From IMG/VR virus record IMGVR_UViG_3300027985_000621, positions 1 to 34,015 of that record: a stretch of DNA of 34,015 nucleotides; one strand, written 5' to 3'. The stretch is from a virus. The position numbers and the translations under genes are program-made. The stretch's first letter is position 1; every line of letters starts with the position of its first letter. Below the pieces are notes generated by a model. That model did not search any database. It saw only the letters and a program-made list of their open reading frames with translations, and was not told the DNA's origin. Below, piece after piece: positions 1 to 6,814 of the stretch.

Positions 1-834
1 CCAGCCGGTCAGGACCGGGATGTCGTTGCCGATGCCGGTCTCGACCTCGGAGGCGACGTCGTCGAACGCCATGCGCAGCACGTCGTCGGGGCGCTCGAGG
101 ACGAAGCCGATGGCCAGGCGGCCCTCGGAGATCCGGTAGCGCAGCCGGGCGATGACCTTGTAGGTGCCCGCGCCCTCGAACGGCACCAGGGCCAGCTCGA
201 AGGTCTCGGGGATCGTCAGCTCGCCCTTCTTGCCGGCGCTGGCGTCGGTCTGCTCGCGGTAGACCAGCTCGACGTCGCCGGTGGACAGCCGGTTGGAGGA
301 CTGGAAGTCGACCGACCGGGCGGCCTTGAAGGTCTGGGCGACCTCGAGCAGCGTCGCGGCCGGCGGGGAGACGATGTCGATGGCCCGGTCCTCGATGAGC
401 TCGGCGAGCGCGAGCTGGGAGCCGAGGGCACCGGAGGCCTTCTCCCAGGCGAGCCAGGACGGCGTCTTGCGCAGCTGGAGCGTCGCGGTGTGGTCGCCGT
501 GCCCTGGGCCGTCGACGGCGTCGCCGTTGAGGACGGCGCGGATGGCGACGCGTTCGACGTCGCCCCACACCTCGGTGCCGGGCGTGCGGTGCCGGTTGAT
601 GTAGGCCACGAGGCTCGCCGCGGTGCGCACGATCACAGATCCGCTCTTGCGCAGCGGGGCGTCGGCCAGGTGCTGGGCCCTGTCCTTGAGGTCGATGACG
701 ACCGGGTCGGACCCGTCGGCCGGGGTGATGGCGTAGAACCGGTGGGCCTCGTCGAGCGGGTGGGGCTCGGCGAGCTTCACGCCGGCGTCGATCGCGGCCT
801 GGGTGTCGGTGGTCTCGACGGTCTCGTCGCTCAT
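1..834 (-). CDS. DUF2303 family protein (3' end cut by window edge)
   Basis: An open frame of 278 codons runs from an ATG at 834 to the left edge without a stop, so the C-terminus is missing. The protein resembles the DUF2303 (YfdQ-like) phage family: an early IVRTAAS then VAYINRH segment, a DHTATLQL stretch, TPSWLAWEKASG, and an LEVAQTFKA helix are the family landmarks as I know them. The family usually runs to roughly this length, so little is probably lost. Its biochemical role is not established; members sit in early phage operons near recombination genes, as here. The ATG overlaps the stop of the upstream gene (ATGA), so it is translationally coupled and the most distal early gene seen. 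Confidence 0.75.
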   Translation of the reverse strand, partial: MSDETVETTDTQAAIDAGVKLAEPHPLDEAHRFYAITPADGSDPVVIDLKDRAQHLADAPLRKSGSVIVRTAASLVAYINRHRTPGTEVWGDVERVAIRAVLNGDAVDGPGHGDHTATLQLRKTPSWLAWEKASGALGSQLALAELIEDRAIDIVSPPAATLLEVAQTFKAARSVDFQSSNRLSTGDVELVYREQTDASAGKKGELTIPETFELALVPFEGAGTYKVIARLRYRISEGRLAIGFVLERPDDVLRMAFDDVASEVETGIGNDIPVLTGW

Positions 835-1202
835 GCGCGCTGCTCCTTGCGGCTGGTCTGGGTGGGTGCGGCGGGGACCTCACGCAGGCCCTCGAACGTG
901 GGCTGCAGGGGGTTCTCGCGGGTGAGGTTCCCGGCGTCGTCGCCGAAGAAGATGGACTTGCGGCGGTCGTGCTGGGGCAGGGAGACCCGGACCTGGTCGG
1001 TGACGGTCAGGGTGTTGGTGGTGGCCTTGTCGAACGGGGCCACGGTGATGGTCAGCGTCAGGGACCCCTTCTTGCCGGTGTCCTTGACGGCGATGACGAG
1101 CTCGGCGAGTGCGTCGGTGAGCTCGTCGTGCGTGCGCCCGCCGGACTGCTCACGCAGCCAGTCCACGAACGGCCGCACGTGCGGGTCGGGGTTGTCGGTC
1201 AT
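831..1202 (-). CDS. hypothetical early protein, 123 aa
   Basis: ATG at 1202 overlaps the stop of the preceding gene (ATGA), and its own stop overlaps the DUF2303 start. The protein is acidic in the N-terminal half (PFVDWLREQSGG, then a helical ELTDALAELVIAVKDTGKKG) and continues with an alternating beta pattern (SLTLTITVAPFDK, TLTVTDQVRVSLP) and a FFGDDAGNLTRENP segment. The pattern GSLTLTITV...DQV..SLP...FFGDD recalls small conserved phage proteins that accompany DUF2303, so a shared role with that neighbour is an inference from position. No catalytic motif, signal peptide or membrane segment is visible. I do not recognise a named function. Confidence 0.75.
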   Translation of the reverse strand: MTDNPDPHVRPFVDWLREQSGGRTHDELTDALAELVIAVKDTGKKGSLTLTITVAPFDKATTNTLTVTDQVRVSLPQHDRRKSIFFGDDAGNLTRENPLQPTFEGLREVPAAPTQTSRKEQRA

Positions 1203-1435
1203 CAGCGCCTCCCGGGCTGCGTTGGTTGGGTCTGGATCTGGCACCCGTGCTCGGCCGCGACCGACGGCAGGTCCCGGCCTGCGATCGCGGTGGCGAGCTC
1301 GGCGTCGGTGGCGTTGCCGACCGGCAGCCCGCACCCGTCGCATGAGCGCTGCACGCGCACGGTGCGCGAGCCGTCGGCGTTGCGGTGGATCGGGGTGGAC
1401 GGCCGGGTCCTGCGCGCCCGGCGGGCCGCGGTCAT
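1202..1435 (-). CDS. small putative zinc-binding protein, 77 aa
   Basis: Starts at the ATG at 1435, which overlaps the stop of the DUF4326 gene (ATGA); the stop overlaps the next ATG. The N-terminus is basic and Arg-rich. A CDGCG motif near residue 33 could give two ligands of a zinc site, but only one further Cys (near residue 65, EHGCQ) is present, so a complete site is not obvious. Segments TVRVQRSCDGCG and LATAIAGRDLPSV are the only recognisable secondary-structure blocks. Function unknown; the tight packing supports it being a real gene. Confidence 0.65.
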   Translation of the reverse strand: MTAARRARRTRPSTPIHRNADGSRTVRVQRSCDGCGLPVGNATDAELATAIAGRDLPSVAAEHGCQIQTQPTQPGRR

Positions 1436-1914
1436 GTCGGGTCTCCGTTCGCGATCTCGAGGAGCACGTCCGCGTGGCACGGCTGGTCGAGTGGGCACCA
1501 GCACGCGAGATCGCGGCCTGCGAGCTCGGTGCGGATGTCCTCGGCGGTGGCCTTGACGAAGTGCCCGTGGCGCGACGGGTAGGCCAGGAGCATCCCGGGC
1601 GTCGGGTCGGTGATCGTGAGCCGGAACAGCTCGACGAGCTCGCCGCGGGTGGCCCAGCGGACGTGGGTCTCGACGACGTCGTCGCGGCTGAACCACATGT
1701 CGTGCCGGTTGCCCGGTCCGCTGATCCGGCCCTCGTAGTCCCACTCGCGCCCGAACCGCACGAGGTGCCGGGGGCCGTAGTGCACGAGCCCGGTGCCCTC
1801 GTCGTGGAAGCGGAACGGGTTGCCCCAGCGCGACGGCCTGGCGACGATCACGGCGTCGGGGTGCTCGGCGCGCCAGGGACGCCGGCGGCTCATCTGCACG
1901 CGCTGGGGGCTCAT
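1432..1914 (-). CDS. DUF4326 domain protein
   Basis: 160 aa. The family hallmarks I recognise are VARPSRWGNPF near residue 25-35 and, near the C-terminus, LACWCPLDQPCHADVLLE with its Cys-Trp-Cys...Cys-His cluster, which looks like a metal or active site. DUF4326 proteins are common in actinobacteria and their phages; the function is not established. ATG at 1914 overlaps the TGA of an 8-codon reading frame just upstream, and a GGGGG run precedes it. It follows directly after a nucleoside deoxyribosyltransferase-like gene, which suggests (inference only) a joint role in nucleotide or nucleoside chemistry. Confidence 0.8.
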   Translation of the reverse strand: MSPQRVQMSRRRPWRAEHPDAVIVARPSRWGNPFRFHDEGTGLVHYGPRHLVRFGREWDYEGRISGPGNRHDMWFSRDDVVETHVRWATRGELVELFRLTITDPTPGMLLAYPSRHGHFVKATAEDIRTELAGRDLACWCPLDQPCHADVLLEIANGDPT

Positions 1915-1937
1915 CGCGCACCCCCGGTGGTGGTCAT
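1911..1937 (-). other. 8-codon mini reading frame between two coupled genes
   Basis: ATG at 1937 overlaps the stop of the upstream gene (ATGA at 1934-1937), reads MTTTGGAR, and its TGA overlaps the ATG of the DUF4326 gene (ATGA at 1911-1914). It would carry terminating ribosomes exactly from one stop to the next start. It could equally be a chance result of a 20-base spacer. Confidence 0.3.
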
Positions 1938-2383
1938 GGTCGGACCGCCAGGAGCCAGTCGATGAGGTCGTCGGTGTCGGTGAAGATCGCGTCGGCGACC
2001 TTGACCATCAGCTCGGGCTCGCGGATCGCGAACGCCAGGACGGCGGTCCGCTTGCCGGCGCCAGCTGCCCACCCGAGCTCGAGGTGCGCCGACGAGCCGC
2101 AGGGCGTGACCATGACGACCGTGTCGGCCCACTTCATGGCGTCGAAGTCGCTCCGGAACCCCGCCTCGGCGACGGGGTGCTCGAGCGCGGCGGCGTAGCC
2201 TGCCGTGTCCCACCGCTGCCAGTCCGGGTCGATCTCGCTCCACGCGAAGCCCGTGTCCCCCGGCTTGGGGTTGCGGAAGTCGTAGACCTCGAGACCGAGG
2301 CCGCGCAGCATCGTCACGATGTGCGGCTGCCACTCGTTGCGCCACGACGAGGCGACGTAGATCCGCTCGCTCCGCTCGGTCAT
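1934..2383 (-). CDS. nucleoside 2-deoxyribosyltransferase-like protein
   Basis: 149 aa. The N-terminus RIYVASSWRNEWQ is the first beta strand and loop of the nucleoside deoxyribosyltransferase-like fold, followed by a helix and VYDFRNPK; the C-terminal half has DTVVMVTPCGSSAHLELGWA, the acidic nucleophile-bearing segment of that superfamily (Ser-x-His-x-Glu-x-Gly context), then GKRTAVLAF. Classical members swap bases on deoxyribonucleosides; many phage and DUF4406-like relatives have unknown substrates or hydrolyse nucleotides. ATG at 2383 overlaps the upstream stop. Followed by the DUF4326 gene in the same operon. Family assignment is firm, reaction is not. Confidence 0.75.
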   Translation of the reverse strand: MTERSERIYVASSWRNEWQPHIVTMLRGLGLEVYDFRNPKPGDTGFAWSEIDPDWQRWDTAGYAAALEHPVAEAGFRSDFDAMKWADTVVMVTPCGSSAHLELGWAAGAGKRTAVLAFAIREPELMVKVADAIFTDTDDLIDWLLAVRP

Positions 2384-2571
2384 GCTGCCTCGCCCCCTCC
2401 GGGTCGCCACTCGGGTGCCTGCGGCGCCGGGTGCCGCCGGCAGCGGTGGTCGCGCTTGGCCTGGGTGATGGCCAGCCGGTCGCTCGCCAGGAGCCGCACG
2501 GGTTCGGCGCCGCACGTGCAGACCAGGTCGACGTGATCGCGGTCGACGCGCTGCAGGGTGAAGGTGCTCAT
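2380..2571 (-). CDS. small Cys-containing protein, 63 aa
   Basis: ATG at 2571 overlaps the upstream stop (ATGA) and the TGA overlaps the next ATG. The protein has CTCGAEP near residue 18-24 and a later HRCRRHP, together a possible Cys/His zinc knuckle. The C-terminus is Pro/Gly-rich. Short proteins of this type are frequent in actinophage early operons; no function can be assigned. Confidence 0.65.
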   Translation of the reverse strand: MSTFTLQRVDRDHVDLVCTCGAEPVRLLASDRLAITQAKRDHRCRRHPAPQAPEWRPGGGEAA

Positions 2572-3038
2572 CGCCCGTCCCCGATCTGCAGGAGCCGGGG
2601 CGGGGCCTGACCGGTGCGCCACGCCTCGGTGATCTCGGCTCGCACCCGGTCGCCGACCGTCGTGTTGTCGGGCAGGACGGTATAGGCCAGGAACTCGTCC
2701 TCGAACGACGCGATGCCGGTGGCGACGGCCTCGAGCTTGGCCTTGATGGCCAGGGCCAGTGCCCGCCAGCGGCGGCGGATCTCGGCCTCGTAGGCGGCGC
2801 GGGCGGCGTCGGGCTTGCGCTTCTGCCGGGTCGGGGTCCAGAGGAACTCCTCGTCACCCGGCAGCGGCAGATCGAGGATGAAGCGGATGGTCCGGTTGTT
2901 CGCCTTGAACGCGATCATCGCGCGGTTGTCCTCGTAGCCCGAGACGTAGGAGCTGGCCCCGTAGCGGCGCAGGTTCTCGCTGATCTCAGCCTGGGAGCGC
3001 TCCGGGGAGACCGAGGTGCCCTCGGCGTAGCGGGTCAT
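2568..3038 (-). CDS. conserved phage hypothetical protein, 156 aa
   Basis: ATG at 3038 overlaps the stop of the annealing-protein gene. The sequence shows YGASSYVSGYEDNRAMIAFKANNRTIRFILDLP, a beta-rich domain, then a helical segment with AYEAEIRRRWRALALAIKAKLEAVATGIASFEDEFLAY. This architecture (compact beta sheet, WRAL..IKAKLEAV helix, FEDEFLA) is one I associate with small proteins next to phage recombination functions, annotated without known activity. Its place directly after the exonuclease/annealing pair suggests a role in DNA metabolism; inference only. Confidence 0.75.
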   Translation of the reverse strand: MTRYAEGTSVSPERSQAEISENLRRYGASSYVSGYEDNRAMIAFKANNRTIRFILDLPLPGDEEFLWTPTRQKRKPDAARAAYEAEIRRRWRALALAIKAKLEAVATGIASFEDEFLAYTVLPDNTTVGDRVRAEITEAWRTGQAPPRLLQIGDGR

Positions 3039-3904
3039 GACCGCTCCTCCGCCTCGTGGGCGCGCTGCTCGGCGTCGGCCCACGGGTCGGGTTGGCCGGT
3101 GAGCTCCTCGGCGGTGAGCCGCCTCGCCGCGAACACCTCGTCCGCGCGCTTCTCGCCGCGGCGGATCTCGGTGGACAGCACGCGCAGCGCGGCGAGGTCG
3201 CCCTCGGTCCACTCGCCGACCTTGCGGCCCAGGTGCTCCTCGAGCTGGGTCTTGGCGACGTGGTACTCGACGTCGTAGTGGCGGATCGCGTCGCTGCGCT
3301 GCTGGGCGAGTGTCTTGCCGCCGGTGTCGCCCTTGAGCGTCGCGGCGAGGATGGTCTCGGCCTCGACGCGGAACCACACGGGCAGGATGGTGAAGATGGT
3401 CTCGCGCACCGCGCGCGCGGCGACGGAGTTGTTGTTGTTCGCGATGTCGCCCAGGTCGGTCAGGGCCTCGCGCTGCTTCTTGACCATCCGGGCGTGGGGG
3501 ACGACGAACGAGCGCGAGGAGCGGACGTTGGTCTCCTGGTCCCACGCCCAGGCGAGCATCTCCGACTGGCCGGCCTCGTCGTCGCGGCGCAGCTCGCGCA
3601 CCCCGTAGTCGACGTTGCCCCAGCACCCGGCGAGCTCGCGGGCGACGTGCACGGTGGTGCCCTCGACCTTGCCGCCGGCGCGGGGGAGCGAGTAGAACGC
3701 GCGGTCGGCGAGCGCGTCCTGCGAGCAGGCCTCGCGCATCCGCGCCAGGGCGCGGGTGGTGTCGCGCGGAAACTCCTGGGCGACCTTCACGGCCGCGGCG
3801 ACCTCGGCCACGGCGCGCGCCTGCTCGACGGCGGTGGCCTGCGTAGCGGCCTCCACGCGCGCAGCTGCGGCGCGGTCGGACGGCAGGGCGACTTCGGTGC
3901 TCAT
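3035..3904 (-). CDS. putative phage ssDNA-annealing (RecT-like) protein
   Basis: 289 aa, ATG at 3904 overlapping the exonuclease stop. N-terminus is an Ala-rich helix; the middle has MREACSQDALADRAFYSLPRAG, VHVARELAGCWGNVDYGV, AWAWDQETN, and KKQREALTDLGDIANNNN followed by ARAVRETIFTILP. It lacks a clear classical RecT core, but the succession of a selectable-substrate-like N-terminal region, G-W-N-Y beta hairpin, and N-rich linker resembles actinophage proteins annotated as RecT-like. The main support is context: it follows a PD-(D/E)XK exonuclease with overlapping codons, the usual two-gene recombination module in which the nuclease makes 3' tails and the partner anneals them. Could instead be another DNA-binding protein. 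Confidence 0.6.
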   Translation of the reverse strand: MSTEVALPSDRAAAARVEAATQATAVEQARAVAEVAAAVKVAQEFPRDTTRALARMREACSQDALADRAFYSLPRAGGKVEGTTVHVARELAGCWGNVDYGVRELRRDDEAGQSEMLAWAWDQETNVRSSRSFVVPHARMVKKQREALTDLGDIANNNNSVAARAVRETIFTILPVWFRVEAETILAATLKGDTGGKTLAQQRSDAIRHYDVEYHVAKTQLEEHLGRKVGEWTEGDLAALRVLSTEIRRGEKRADEVFAARRLTAEELTGQPDPWADAEQRAHEAEERS

Positions 3905-4770
3905 GCGCTCATCTCCATCAGGTCCTCGTGCTCGTACTCCGCCCACTTGGGCAGGGCCACGAGCGCGACCTCTTCGCGGTATCCGGGCCACTCGCCGGTG
4001 GCCTTGCAGCGCGCGAACAGGTCGATCGCGCGGCGGTTGCGCTCGGCGCCGATGCGCTTGGCTGCGGCGTCCAGCTCCATGACGTTGACCAGGTGTGGCG
4101 GGTCGACCTCGACGACGACGAACACGAATGCGGTGTCGTGGTCGCCGCGGGCGAGGCGGACGACGGTGGAGTACATGTCGTCCTGCTGGTGGTAGCCGAA
4201 GTCCCCGGCCGAGCGGCCGAACGCGCGCGGTGACGCCGAGCGCGCGGTCTTCAGGTCGGCCAGGAGCGTGCGCCCGCCGCGCTGGTTCTCCAGGAAGTCA
4301 GGCCGCACGCGCAGCCACACGCCGGTCACCGGGTCCTGCGCGAACGCGGACGCCTCGGCGACGCCCTCGCGCTCGAACACTGAGCGGGCGATCCGGTGCG
4401 ACAGCACGGCCTCGGCCATGGCGCGGATCGGTGCGAGCTCGTCGGCCTTGAGCGGCACCTGGCCATCGAGGCGCGCCTTGGCGATGAAGGCCTTGGCCGC
4501 TGCGGTGGACGCCGCCCCGTTGGTCGCGAGCAGGTGCTCGGGGATCTCGACGACGGGCGAGCCGGTGCCGAGGACGAGTCCGTGCACGGCGTGCCCAACG
4601 TCGAAGGCCTTCTTGTCCACTCGGTGTTCGATGTTGTGCCGGAAGCGCGCTGGGGTGTCGAGCATCCACACGGCCCCGGTGTGCGAGAGCGAGCCGCCCT
4701 CGACGGGGTCGGCGTGGTAGACGTCCTCGGGCATGTCGGGGATCACACCGGGCTCGGTGATCGTGGTCAC
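3901..4770 (-). CDS. PD-(D/E)XK exonuclease (RecE/exonuclease VIII-like)
   Basis: 289 aa; GTG start at 4770 overlaps the upstream stop (GTGA). Nuclease landmarks in order: FDVGHAVHGLVLG (residues about 57-68, the family His helix), RVRPDFL with Asp near 158, LLADLKTA with Asp near 172 and Lys near 174 (the D-x-K of the catalytic core), and YHQQDDMY near 194-200 (the Q-x-x-x-Y-like motif of lambda-exo/RecB-type nucleases). It should resect dsDNA to give 3' single strands for the annealing protein encoded next. Early expression with the annealing partner implies replication or recombination of the phage genome. Confidence 0.85.
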   Translation of the reverse strand: MTTITEPGVIPDMPEDVYHADPVEGGSLSHTGAVWMLDTPARFRHNIEHRVDKKAFDVGHAVHGLVLGTGSPVVEIPEHLLATNGAASTAAAKAFIAKARLDGQVPLKADELAPIRAMAEAVLSHRIARSVFEREGVAEASAFAQDPVTGVWLRVRPDFLENQRGGRTLLADLKTARSASPRAFGRSAGDFGYHQQDDMYSTVVRLARGDHDTAFVFVVVEVDPPHLVNVMELDAAAKRIGAERNRRAIDLFARCKATGEWPGYREEVALVALPKWAEYEHEDLMEMSA

Positions 4771-5051
4771 GCCGCCACCCCCGCGACCCGGTCGGCCGCC
4801 CGGGCGACCGCCATCTCGAGTGCCTTGCGGTATCCGGCGCGCACGAGCGTGTAGGCGGCGGCGTACACGTCGATCACGCCCTGCGACTTGCCGTCGACGG
4901 TGCAGTCGGCGACGTGGCGCGCGAGGTCGTTGGCGGCGGTATTGAGGGCCTCCCACCCAACGTGGTTGGTGCGCGCTAGGCGAAGCGCCGCGGCGGCGTG
5001 GTGGCGCGGGTCGAGCGCGCGCTCGCCGCACGGGCTGGTCGTGGTGGTCAC
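4767..5051 (-). CDS. hypothetical early protein, 94 aa
   Basis: GTG at 5051 overlaps the upstream stop (GTGA); the end overlaps the exonuclease start in the same way. The protein begins with a Thr-rich tip and is then almost wholly alpha-helical: AAAALRLARTNHVGWEALNTAANDLARHVADC and IDVYAAAYTLVRAGYRKALEMA (given as two separate helices). No motif is recognised. It may be a small DNA-metabolism accessory, judged from position only. Confidence 0.65.
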   Translation of the reverse strand: MTTTTSPCGERALDPRHHAAAALRLARTNHVGWEALNTAANDLARHVADCTVDGKSQGVIDVYAAAYTLVRAGYRKALEMAVARAADRVAGVAA

Positions 5052-5386
5052 GAGACTTCCTCCACAGGGATGGCGCGCGTGAGTCGCCACACGCGCGAGA
5101 GCTTGTGCGCGTTGCCCGACCCGCCGCCGTTGGGCAGCGGTGGCTTGTTGGACGGCGCGAGGATCTGCCGGTTGATGAGCCCCTGGATCACGGCGCCGAT
5201 CAGGTGCGGCGTGGTCGACTCGGGCAGGTGCGGGCGGACCCACGACGCGTGGACGTGGCCGTTGTGCTCGGACGCGGCGTCGAGCACGGCGCGCTTGATC
5301 GCGCGAACGCTGCGGTCGTGGTTCGGCACGGCATCGGGTGCGGCGATGGCGGCGACGTCGAGGACGCCTTGGACGGTGGTTCTCAC
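5048..5386 (-). CDS. hypothetical protein with winged-helix-like content, 112 aa
   Basis: Chosen start is the GTG at 5386 (VRTTVQGVLD), preceded by GGAGG six bases upstream and overlapping the previous stop (GTGA). Contains AIKRAVLDAASEHNGHVHASWVRPHLP and then PHLIGAVIQGLINRQILAPS, followed by KLSRVWRLT near the end. The helix - helix - short strand order and the final R-V-W-R-L strand suggest a winged-helix fold such as found in small phage DNA-binding or replication-accessory proteins. Function not established. Confidence 0.65.
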   Translation of the reverse strand: MRTTVQGVLDVAAIAAPDAVPNHDRSVRAIKRAVLDAASEHNGHVHASWVRPHLPESTTPHLIGAVIQGLINRQILAPSNKPPLPNGGGSGNAHKLSRVWRLTRAIPVEEVS

Positions 5387-5478
5387 GGAAGACCTCCGAT
5401 CAGCCAGGCGCACGAGGCGAGGACGGCCAGCACGGCGACGGCGATCTGCACGCCGCGGGTCCAGTCCCGGGTCTTCAT
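5383..5478 (-). CDS. single-pass membrane mini-protein, 31 aa
   Basis: ATG at 5478 overlaps the previous stop (ATGA) and its TGA overlaps the next GTG (GTGA). A short basic N-terminus (MKTRDWTRG) leads into one hydrophobic segment (IAVAVLAVLASCAWLIGG) and then ends. Overlaps at both ends make a real coupled gene likely. Role unknown. Confidence 0.55.
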   Translation of the reverse strand: MKTRDWTRGVQIAVAVLAVLASCAWLIGGLP

Positions 5479-5612
5479 GACGACGCCCGGCGGTCGTCGG
5501 CGCGGTGCTGGGCCCGGGCGAGGGCAACGAGCAGGACCGTGACGGGCACGACCATGAAGGCCATGCCGGTCAGCCAGCCGAGCCAGAAGGCGAGGGCCGG
5601 GGCGGCGCTCAT
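5475..5612 (-). CDS. single-pass membrane mini-protein, 45 aa
   Basis: ATG at 5612 overlaps the previous stop (ATGA) and the TGA overlaps the next ATG. A long hydrophobic stretch (FWLGWLTGMAFMVVPVTV then LLVALARA) is followed by a charged Arg/Asp tail, giving an N-out/C-in single-span protein by charge. Forms a pair with the following 31-aa membrane protein. Such pairs in early operons may modify the host envelope or exclude other phages, but nothing in the sequence shows this. Confidence 0.6.
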   Translation of the reverse strand: MSAAPALAFWLGWLTGMAFMVVPVTVLLVALARAQHRADDRRASS

Positions 5613-5866
5613 GCGGGCACCTCGCACAGCGAGCGGGCGAGCAGGCGCACCAGCGGCGGGTAGGCCGGCTCCACGCCGGTCTGGGCGAGGTTCGCGGCGC
5701 GGTTGGCCTCGTGCTCGACCTCGGCGGCGATGGCCGCGGCGTGCTCGAGCGCGTCGACGAGCTCGTCGACCTTGACCACCCCGGCCAGGACCTCGAGGGT
5801 CTCGGTGCCGTCCAGGGCCCGGGCGGAGGCCTCCAGGACATCGGACAGGAGGCGGCTCGTGACCAC
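5609..5866 (-). CDS. alpha-helical protein, 85 aa (may be the 3' part of a broken gene)
   Basis: GTG at 5866 with a GGGG run just upstream. The protein is helical and acidic: LLSDVLEASARALDGTETLE, VKVDELVDALEHAAAIAAEV, NRAANLAQTG, then LVRLLARSLCEVPA. Third-base GC is high from this GTG onward, while the frame that enters from upstream loses the coding pattern here. One extra G in the G-run at 5868-5872 would join the upstream 64-codon segment to this frame, giving a single protein of about 150 aa. It is therefore either an independent gene or the C-terminal half of a frameshifted one. Confidence 0.6.
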   Translation of the reverse strand: MVTSRLLSDVLEASARALDGTETLEVLAGVVKVDELVDALEHAAAIAAEVEHEANRAANLAQTGVEPAYPPLVRLLARSLCEVPA

Positions 5867-6060
5867 ACCCCCGAGCCCCAGCCATCGAGCGCCACGTCGC
5901 GCTCGATCACGTCGTCCTCCCGGCGCTCCTGCTCCCGGCGCTCGCGCTCGTCCTCGGCTGCGTCCGCGGCGTGCTCGTCATGGTCGGCGTCGAGCTCGTG
6001 CGCCGCGGTGCGGGCCGCGTCGAGGGCGTCCTCGCGGATCGGGTCGAAGGGCGTGGGCAT
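5867..6060 (-). CDS. N-terminal acidic/helical segment of a frame-disrupted gene
   Basis: ATG at 6060 overlaps the upstream stop (TGATG). The first about 64 residues look coding: PFDPIREDALDAARTAAHEL, then a very charged DEHAADAAEDERERREQERRED helix tail. After about 5870 the same frame stays open to 5383 but turns into Arg/Pro-rich shadow sequence and lies over three well-formed genes, so a 225-residue product is unlikely. The frame break coincides with a five-G run on the coding strand (5868-5872). Read as a gene whose true continuation is the frame of 5609-5866. Confidence 0.5.
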
Positions 6061-6428
6061 CAGGCCACTCCGTTCGCGATCGCGACGGCCAGGTCCAGGT
6101 CGTCCTCGGACGTGCGCTCGGGAACCACGCGCATCCCGGCGCGCCTCTCCATCGCCGACCACCGCTCCGTGCGCTCGATCAGCTCCGGCGTGATGCCCGT
6201 GGCGACGGACAGAACGCGGGCCGCGGAAGCGACGACTTCGGCCGGCGTCATGTCGTCCAGCGACCGGACGGCGGTGAGCGCGCGCGGCGGGTTCGTCGGC
6301 GTGCGCGGGCGTTCGGGTGCGGTCATCGCGTCCCAGCGGGCCCGTGCGCGCTCGTCGCCGGACCGCTTGGCGCGGGACGCGGCGAACTCGGCGGGGGACA
6401 TGCTCGCGAGGCGGCGGACGGCGCTCAT
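6060..6428 (-). CDS. hypothetical early protein, 122 aa
   Basis: ATG at 6428 overlaps the upstream stop (ATGA). The N-terminus has RRLASMSPAEFAASRAKRS, and a related segment follows at about residue 55: SLDDMTPAEVVASAARVL. Both have the form (L/D)-(A/D)-(S/D)-M-(S/T)-P-A-E-(F/V)-(A/V)-A-S, an internal duplication of a short helix cap. The C-terminal part is helical (PELIERTERWSAMERRAG, DDLDLAVAIANGVA). No known family recognised. Confidence 0.65.
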   Translation of the reverse strand: MSAVRRLASMSPAEFAASRAKRSGDERARARWDAMTAPERPRTPTNPPRALTAVRSLDDMTPAEVVASAARVLSVATGITPELIERTERWSAMERRAGMRVVPERTSEDDLDLAVAIANGVA

Positions 6429-6814
6429 GGCGACACCGCCCCGTAGACGCGGTCGGCGTCGTAGATCGGCCGGACCTCGCGCAGCACGCGCTCGGACGGG
6501 CTGTCGATGTCGCCGTAGACCTCGTGCGCAGCCGACCACCCGAGCTCGGTGGCGGCGGCGGCGACCATGCCGGGCGCGACCTGGATCATGGCCCGACGCG
6601 CATCGATGTCCACGGAGAGCACGCGCAGCCCGGCCTCGTCCAGCGTGCGCACGTACCGGTCGGCGCGCAGCATCGTGCGGCGGACGTCGCACATCGCGGA
6701 CCACTCGGCGATGGCCGGGTGCGTGATGGCCGAGGGCGGCACGGCGCTGCCCTCGGTCGCGGTGTACTCGGGCTCGGACGGCGCGACGAGCGAGGCGTTG
6801 TCGTGGGCGTTCAT
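6425..6814 (-). CDS. hypothetical early protein, 129 aa
   Basis: The ATG at 6814 is chosen because it overlaps the stop of the upstream gene (ATGA); an in-frame start further upstream would lie inside that gene. Landmarks: HPAIAEWSAMCDVRRTMLRADRYVRTLDEAG helix, a VLSVDIDARRAMIQVAP strand pair, MVAAAATELGWSA and a C-terminal VRPIYDADRVYGA. Looks like a small alpha/beta protein. Function unknown. Confidence 0.7.
   Translation of the reverse strand: MNAHDNASLVAPSEPEYTATEGSAVPPSAITHPAIAEWSAMCDVRRTMLRADRYVRTLDEAGLRVLSVDIDARRAMIQVAPGMVAAAATELGWSAAHEVYGDIDSPSERVLREVRPIYDADRVYGAVSP

Noticed and set aside
5383-6060. A single protein of 225 residues from the ATG at 6060
   Set aside because: After about residue 64 the frame loses coding character and runs over three genes with proper starts and overlaps.
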